A stretch of 64,000 nucleotides of DNA. It comes from Candidatus Microbacterium colombiense. Its GTDB lineage: Bacteria > Actinomycetota > Actinomycetes > Actinomycetales > Microbacteriaceae. Under the pieces are notes generated by a model. The model did no database searches. It had not been told where the DNA came from and was given only the letters and a program-made list of their open reading frames with translations. Shown piece by piece: positions 60,452-64,000 of the stretch. Numbering within the stretch: the stretch's first letter is position 1; every line of letters starts with the position of its first letter. The stretch is taken from assembly GCA_029203165.1 (NCBI GenBank), contig CP119308.1:2232001-2296000 (forward strand), given 5' to 3'. A program made the position numbers and the translations under genes.

Positions 60452-62083
60452 TCAGTCCGCCCTCTCCGCCCGCGCATCATCCACGATGACGGCGCCGGGG
60501 TTCAGTATCCCCTGTGGATCGAGCTCGCGCTTGATCGCCGTGAGGATGCGCACACCCGTGTCGCCGATCTCCTGCGCCAGCCAAGGCGCGTGATCGCGTC
60601 CGACAGCGTGATGGTGGCTGATCGTCCCTCCGGCAGCGATGATCGCATCGTTCACCCGTGCCTTCACCACGTCCCAGACGGTCGATTGATCACCGCGCAC
60701 GCCCGCGAGCACGGTGAAGTACAGGGATGCCCCGGTCGGATAGACGTGTGAGATGTGGCACATCACGTACGATCGCGCCCCTGCTTCGGTGAAGCCCTCT
60801 CGCAGAGCCACCGTCACCGCCGCACGAACAGCGGGGAGCCTGGTCCAGGTCGTCGCCGTCTCCAGGGTCTCGCAGAACACTCCCGCGTCGAGGAGGGAGT
60901 CGCGCAGGTACGGGCCGTCGAATCGTCCGCGCAACCATTCCTCGGCCCCCGACTCGCCCGATGGCGAACCGCCGGCGGCGCGCAGCACTTCGGCGGCCCG
61001 CGCGCGTCGGTGCTCGACATCGTCCCCCTCGTACACGGTGACGATGCTCGCCCCCTTCGCCATCGCCTTGCCGATCCTGCCCACCTGGGCAAGGCTCACG
61101 GCTGTCTCCGCCTCATCCGACAGACGGATCACGGTCGGCCCGCCCCCGCGCTGCGCGATCCGCCGCAATGCGTCCGCGCCGACCGCGAAGTCCGGCACGG
61201 ACCATGCCTCGAACACGCGATGCGCGGGCACCGGATGCACGCGCACCTTCACCTCGGTGATGACGCCGAAGATCCCTTCCGAACCGAGGAAGACGCGGAT
61301 CAGGTCGGGACCGGCCGCAGAGCCGGGAGATCGCCCGAGATCGAGGTCACCGGTCGGCGTGGCGACCCGGATGCCCGTCACCATCGCATCGAATCGCCCG
61401 TGGCCCGCCGAGTTCTGGCCCGAGGATCGCGCCGCCGCGAATCCCCCGATGGTGGCGTAGCGGAAGCTCTGCGGGAAGTGTCCGAGTTCGAGCCCCTGCG
61501 CCGAGAGCAGCTGCTCCGCCATGGGGCCCGTGGTCCCTGCGGCGAGGGTAGCCTCGCCGCTGAGCACGTCCAGAGCGAGGAGGCCCGAAAGGCGCCTGAG
61601 ATCCATGCTCACGACCGCACGGTGGCGCCCTCTCTCCGGATCCAGTGCCCCCACGACGCTCGTCCCTCCGCCGAAGGGGATCACGGCGATATCGTGCTCG
61701 GTGGCAGCGACGAGGACCGCCCGCACCTCCTCATGCGTCGCCGGTCGCAGCACGGCGTCCGGTGCGGGTTGATCGGCTCGTCGGAGCCGCAGAAGATCTC
61801 GCGTCGAACGGCCACCCGAGTGACGGACACGCGCCTCCACGGTCGAATCCACATGACCGTCACCGACGATTCCCCGGAAGGTCGACAGATCGGCAGGGGT
61901 GAGCCTTGATGTCTCGATCCTCACGTCAGCGAGCTCGACACGTACGGACGGCTTGTGGAGGCGTCCGAGCAGGAGCGGGAGCAGAGCGCGCACGGCGCGG
62001 GGCAGTTCTTTCGCCTTCTCGGGGTCGCCCCAGCCGTTCCATCGCATCGGCTCGTCGTCGACCCTGCCGTCGTCCTGTTCCAT
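60452..62083 (-). CDS. FAD-binding oxidase, alkyl-dihydroxyacetonephosphate-synthase-like
   Basis: 543 residues (or 531 from the internal ATG at 62047, MRWNGWGDPEKAKELP). FAD domain of the VAO/PCMH type: IPFGGGTSVVGALDPERGRH, TIGGFAAARSSGQNSAGHGR, FLGSEGIFGVITEVKVRVHP, GTISHHHAVGRDHAPWLAQE (AGPS-type His cluster) and ILNPGAVIVDD at the end. AGPS exchanges an acyl for an alkyl chain on DHAP, giving ether lipids; homologues also act as oxidases of other compounds. It shares only a 20-bp gap with the divergent TetR gene. Confidence 0.88.
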   Translation of the reverse strand: MEQDDGRVDDEPMRWNGWGDPEKAKELPRAVRALLPLLLGRLHKPSVRVELADVRIETSRLTPADLSTFRGIVGDGHVDSTVEARVRHSGGRSTRDLLRLRRADQPAPDAVLRPATHEEVRAVLVAATEHDIAVIPFGGGTSVVGALDPERGRHRAVVSMDLRRLSGLLALDVLSGEATLAAGTTGPMAEQLLSAQGLELGHFPQSFRYATIGGFAAARSSGQNSAGHGRFDAMVTGIRVATPTGDLDLGRSPGSAAGPDLIRVFLGSEGIFGVITEVKVRVHPVPAHRVFEAWSVPDFAVGADALRRIAQRGGGPTVIRLSDEAETAVSLAQVGRIGKAMAKGASIVTVYEGDDVEHRRARAAEVLRAAGGSPSGESGAEEWLRGRFDGPYLRDSLLDAGVFCETLETATTWTRLPAVRAAVTVALREGFTEAGARSYVMCHISHVYPTGASLYFTVLAGVRGDQSTVWDVVKARVNDAIIAAGGTISHHHAVGRDHAPWLAQEIGDTGVRILTAIKRELDPQGILNPGAVIVDDARAERAD

Positions 62084-62103
62084 GCGTTACAGTGTGACAG
62101 ATC

Positions 62104-62697
62104 ATGGAAGAACGTCAACCAATCCCCACGGCGCGATCATGGGACGGCACCCAGTCGAGGATCCTCGACGCCGCCGATGACCTCATCCGACGGGTCGGTG
62201 TGCACGGCTTGACCATCGCAGAGCTCGCCCGCCGCGCCCGAGCGAGCCGACCGACGATCTACCGCAGCTGGGCCGACTCCGACGACGTCATCAGATCGGC
62301 GTTGCTGCGGCGGGTGTCGACCATCCTGACCGGTTTCCCCGATCCCGCCGACACACGCGCCGGCCTCGTCGACGACATCCTGCGCTTCATCACCCTGTTC
62401 CGCACCGATCATGTGTTCGCCCGGCTGCTCGACGATGAACCGGAGGCATTCACCCGGTATACGCTGCACCGGGTCGGATCGAGCCAGCGCCTGATCCTCG
62501 CGTGGCTCGGTGCGGCCATCGGCAGGGCCCAGGCCGGGGGCACCGTGCGTACCGCTGCGGCCGACGAGGTCGCTGTCATGGTGCTGCTCATCGCGCAGTC
62601 CGCCGTCCTGTCGCACGGGACCGTGTCGGATCTCATCTCGGAAGATGCCTGGGAGCGAGAGCTCCGGGCCGCGCTGGACGGCATGCTCCGGCCATGA
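62104..62697 (+). CDS. TetR/AcrR-family transcription regulator
   Basis: 197 residues. N-terminal HTH (ILDAADDLIRRVGVHGLTIA, ELARRARASRPTIYRSWADS), then a helical ligand domain (FITLFRTDHVFARLLDDEPE, AVMVLLIAQSAVLSHGTVSD). It is divergent from the AGPS-like operon with only 20 bp between starts and overlaps glpD by 4 nt (ATGA), so it probably regulates both sides. The ligand is unknown. Confidence 0.92.
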   Translation: MEERQPIPTARSWDGTQSRILDAADDLIRRVGVHGLTIAELARRARASRPTIYRSWADSDDVIRSALLRRVSTILTGFPDPADTRAGLVDDILRFITLFRTDHVFARLLDDEPEAFTRYTLHRVGSSQRLILAWLGAAIGRAQAGGTVRTAAADEVAVMVLLIAQSAVLSHGTVSDLISEDAWERELRAALDGMLRP

Positions 62698-64000
62698 TGC
62701 CGCACTCCCCCGACCTCAACGTGGCGCGTCGGGCCATCGACCTGGAACACGCAGCGCACGAGGTCGCCGACGTGCTCATCGTCGGGGGCGGCATCACCGG
62801 AGTGGGGGCAGCACTGGATGCCGCCACCCGCGGTTTGAGGACCACGCTCATCGAGGCGGAGGACCTCGCGTTCGGGACGAGCAGATTCAGTTCCAAGCTC
62901 GTGCACGGAGGACTGCGCTATCTCGCCACCGGCGACGTGGCCACCGCGAAGGAGAGTGCGCACGAACGCCACCTCCTGATGACGAGGATCGCACCTCATC
63001 TCATCCACCCGCTCGGTCAACTGCTCCCTTTCTCGCGCGACGTATCGCTGCAGCAGCGCGCCGCCGGAGTCGTCGGCATGTCGCTCGGCGATCTCCTGCG
63101 GATGCGGGCGCGAACCCCGCGTCGCGTGCTGCCCGCACCCCGGCTGGTGTCGCCCGGCCACGCGCGCGAGCTCTTTCCCGCCCTCGAAACGAGCGGCCTG
63201 CGCGGTGGCATGCTCTCCTTCGACGGGCAGCTGGTCGACGACGCCCGTCTGGTCGTCACCGTCGCACGAACCGCGGCGTCGCTCGGCGCCCGGATACTCA
63301 CCAGGGTTCGAGCACACACCCTTCATCACGACCGCGTCGTGGTGGAAGACAGCGTCTCCGGCCAGCGCCTGACACTGCGCGCACGCGTCGTCATCAACGC
63401 GACGGGCGTGTGGGCGGGAACACTCGACGACGAGATCGCGATGCGTCCGAGCCGCGGAACGCACATCGTGCTCGATGCCGCCGATCTCGGCTGCCCGTCA
63501 GCCGCCCTCACCATTCCTCAGCAGGGCTCGATCAGCCGGTACGTGTTCGCGCTGCCACAGCAGCACGGACGCGTGATCGTGGGCTTGACCGATGAGGATG
63601 CTCCGGGACCGGTGCCCCGTGTCGCCGCCCCGACGGAGTCGGAGATCGCCTTCCTGCTCGCCGATCTCAATCGCGCGATCGCGACGCCGATCCGCAGGGA
63701 TCAGGTGCGCGGCGCATTCGCCGGCCTCCGCCCTCTCGTCGACACGGGGGCCGAGACCACAGCGGACATCTCGCGGCGTCACCTCGTGAAAGTGTCCGGT
63801 TCGGGGGTCATCACCGTCCTCGGGGGCAAGCTCACCACCTACCGCCGCATGGCGGAGGACGCGATCGATCTGGCCACGCGCACCCACGGTCTCTCCGCAC
63901 CTGCCAGCCGCACGCACTCCTTCCGTCTTGTCGATCGGACGCCGCCTCCGGATCGGCCGTTCGATCACGCGACCGGACTCACTCGAGCCGAGATCGGGTA
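62694..64000 (+). CDS. glpD: Glycerol-3-phosphate dehydrogenase GlpD, cut at the window edge
   Basis: 435 residues visible, open at the right edge. The FAD domain begins DVLIVGGGITGVGAALDAAT and includes GTSRFSSKLVHGGLRYLATG (GlpD signature), VVINATGVWAG and the late VITVLGGKLTTYRRMAEDAI. It oxidises glycerol-3-phosphate to DHAP on the inner membrane. The start is either ATG of ATGATG; both overlap or abut the TetR stop. Its product, DHAP, is the acyl/alkyl acceptor in AGPS-type pathways, which links it to the divergent operon. Confidence 0.93.
   Translation, partial: MMPHSPDLNVARRAIDLEHAAHEVADVLIVGGGITGVGAALDAATRGLRTTLIEAEDLAFGTSRFSSKLVHGGLRYLATGDVATAKESAHERHLLMTRIAPHLIHPLGQLLPFSRDVSLQQRAAGVVGMSLGDLLRMRARTPRRVLPAPRLVSPGHARELFPALETSGLRGGMLSFDGQLVDDARLVVTVARTAASLGARILTRVRAHTLHHDRVVVEDSVSGQRLTLRARVVINATGVWAGTLDDEIAMRPSRGTHIVLDAADLGCPSAALTIPQQGSISRYVFALPQQHGRVIVGLTDEDAPGPVPRVAAPTESEIAFLLADLNRAIATPIRRDQVRGAFAGLRPLVDTGAETTADISRRHLVKVSGSGVITVLGGKLTTYRRMAEDAIDLATRTHGLSAPASRTHSFRLVDRTPPPDRPFDHATGLTRAEIG

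Overview
The window is GC-rich, tightly packed chromosomal DNA from an actinobacterium, most likely Microbacterium or a close relative in the Microbacteriaceae. This is inferred from the conserved gene orders thrS-HIT-pdxS-pdxT-yebC-ruvCAB-yajC-secDF-relA and rarA-rpsD-alaS-ruvX-mltG, the frequent GTG starts with GTGA/ATGA overlaps, and GlnR-type nitrogen boxes. No transposase, integrase, phage module or CRISPR array was found, and no gene-free stretch exceeds about 215 bp.

Layout. (1) 1-6.7 kb, minus strand: housekeeping genes mltG (cut by the window edge), ruvX, alaS, rpsD and rarA. (2) 6.8-13.1 kb: nitrite assimilation, with a formate/nitrite-type channel on + and the overlapping nirB-nirD-cobA-nnaR-like operon on -. 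(3) 13.3-15.3 kb: a DUF349 gene and an orphan AbiEi-like gene whose start codon lies inside a long hairpin. (4) 15.2-26.1 kb, minus strand: relA, secF, secD, yajC, ruvB, ruvA, ruvC, yebC, pdxT and pdxS, with a + strand esterase inserted. (5) 26.2-31 kb: pdxR and pdxY on +, then HIT and thrS on -. (6) 31-37.1 kb: a two-component system, an alpha/beta hydrolase, a DoxX-like protein, a photolyase and a MalY/PatB C-S lyase. (7) 37.3-44.7 kb: a seven-gene cell-surface glycan cluster (gtrA, processive GT2, GT39, DUF4397, GH8, class F sortase, polyprenol-phosphate mannose synthase). (8) 44.8-46.5 kb: four tRNA genes followed by a small membrane protein and a zinc-ribbon GIY-YIG protein. (9) 46.5-54.4 kb: SPW protein, PemK-like protein, amtB with a strong GlnR-type box, zapE, sulfurtransferase, sufE, hydrolase, DUF3000 and RNase D. 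(10) 54.5-57.9 kb: a fadA-fadB beta-oxidation pair. (11) 57.9-64 kb: GMC oxidoreductase, diacylglycerol kinase and an alkyl-DHAP-synthase-like flavoprotein on -, opposite TetR and glpD (cut by the window edge) on +.

Four conserved genes (rarA, ruvC, pdxT, pdxS) carry frameshifts. Five or six small indels are involved, four or more of them within about 0.85 kb of pdxST, so local sequence error is the leading explanation.

The most interesting items are the glycan cluster with a lipoprotein-type class F sortase but no LPXTG substrate, the start-codon hairpin of the AbiEi-like gene, GlnR-type boxes with exact 6-bp spacing upstream of amtB and nirB, a heptanucleotide tandem array that supplies the rarA stop codon, the tRNA-linked accessory pair, and the possible ether-lipid/glycerol-phosphate locus at the right edge.
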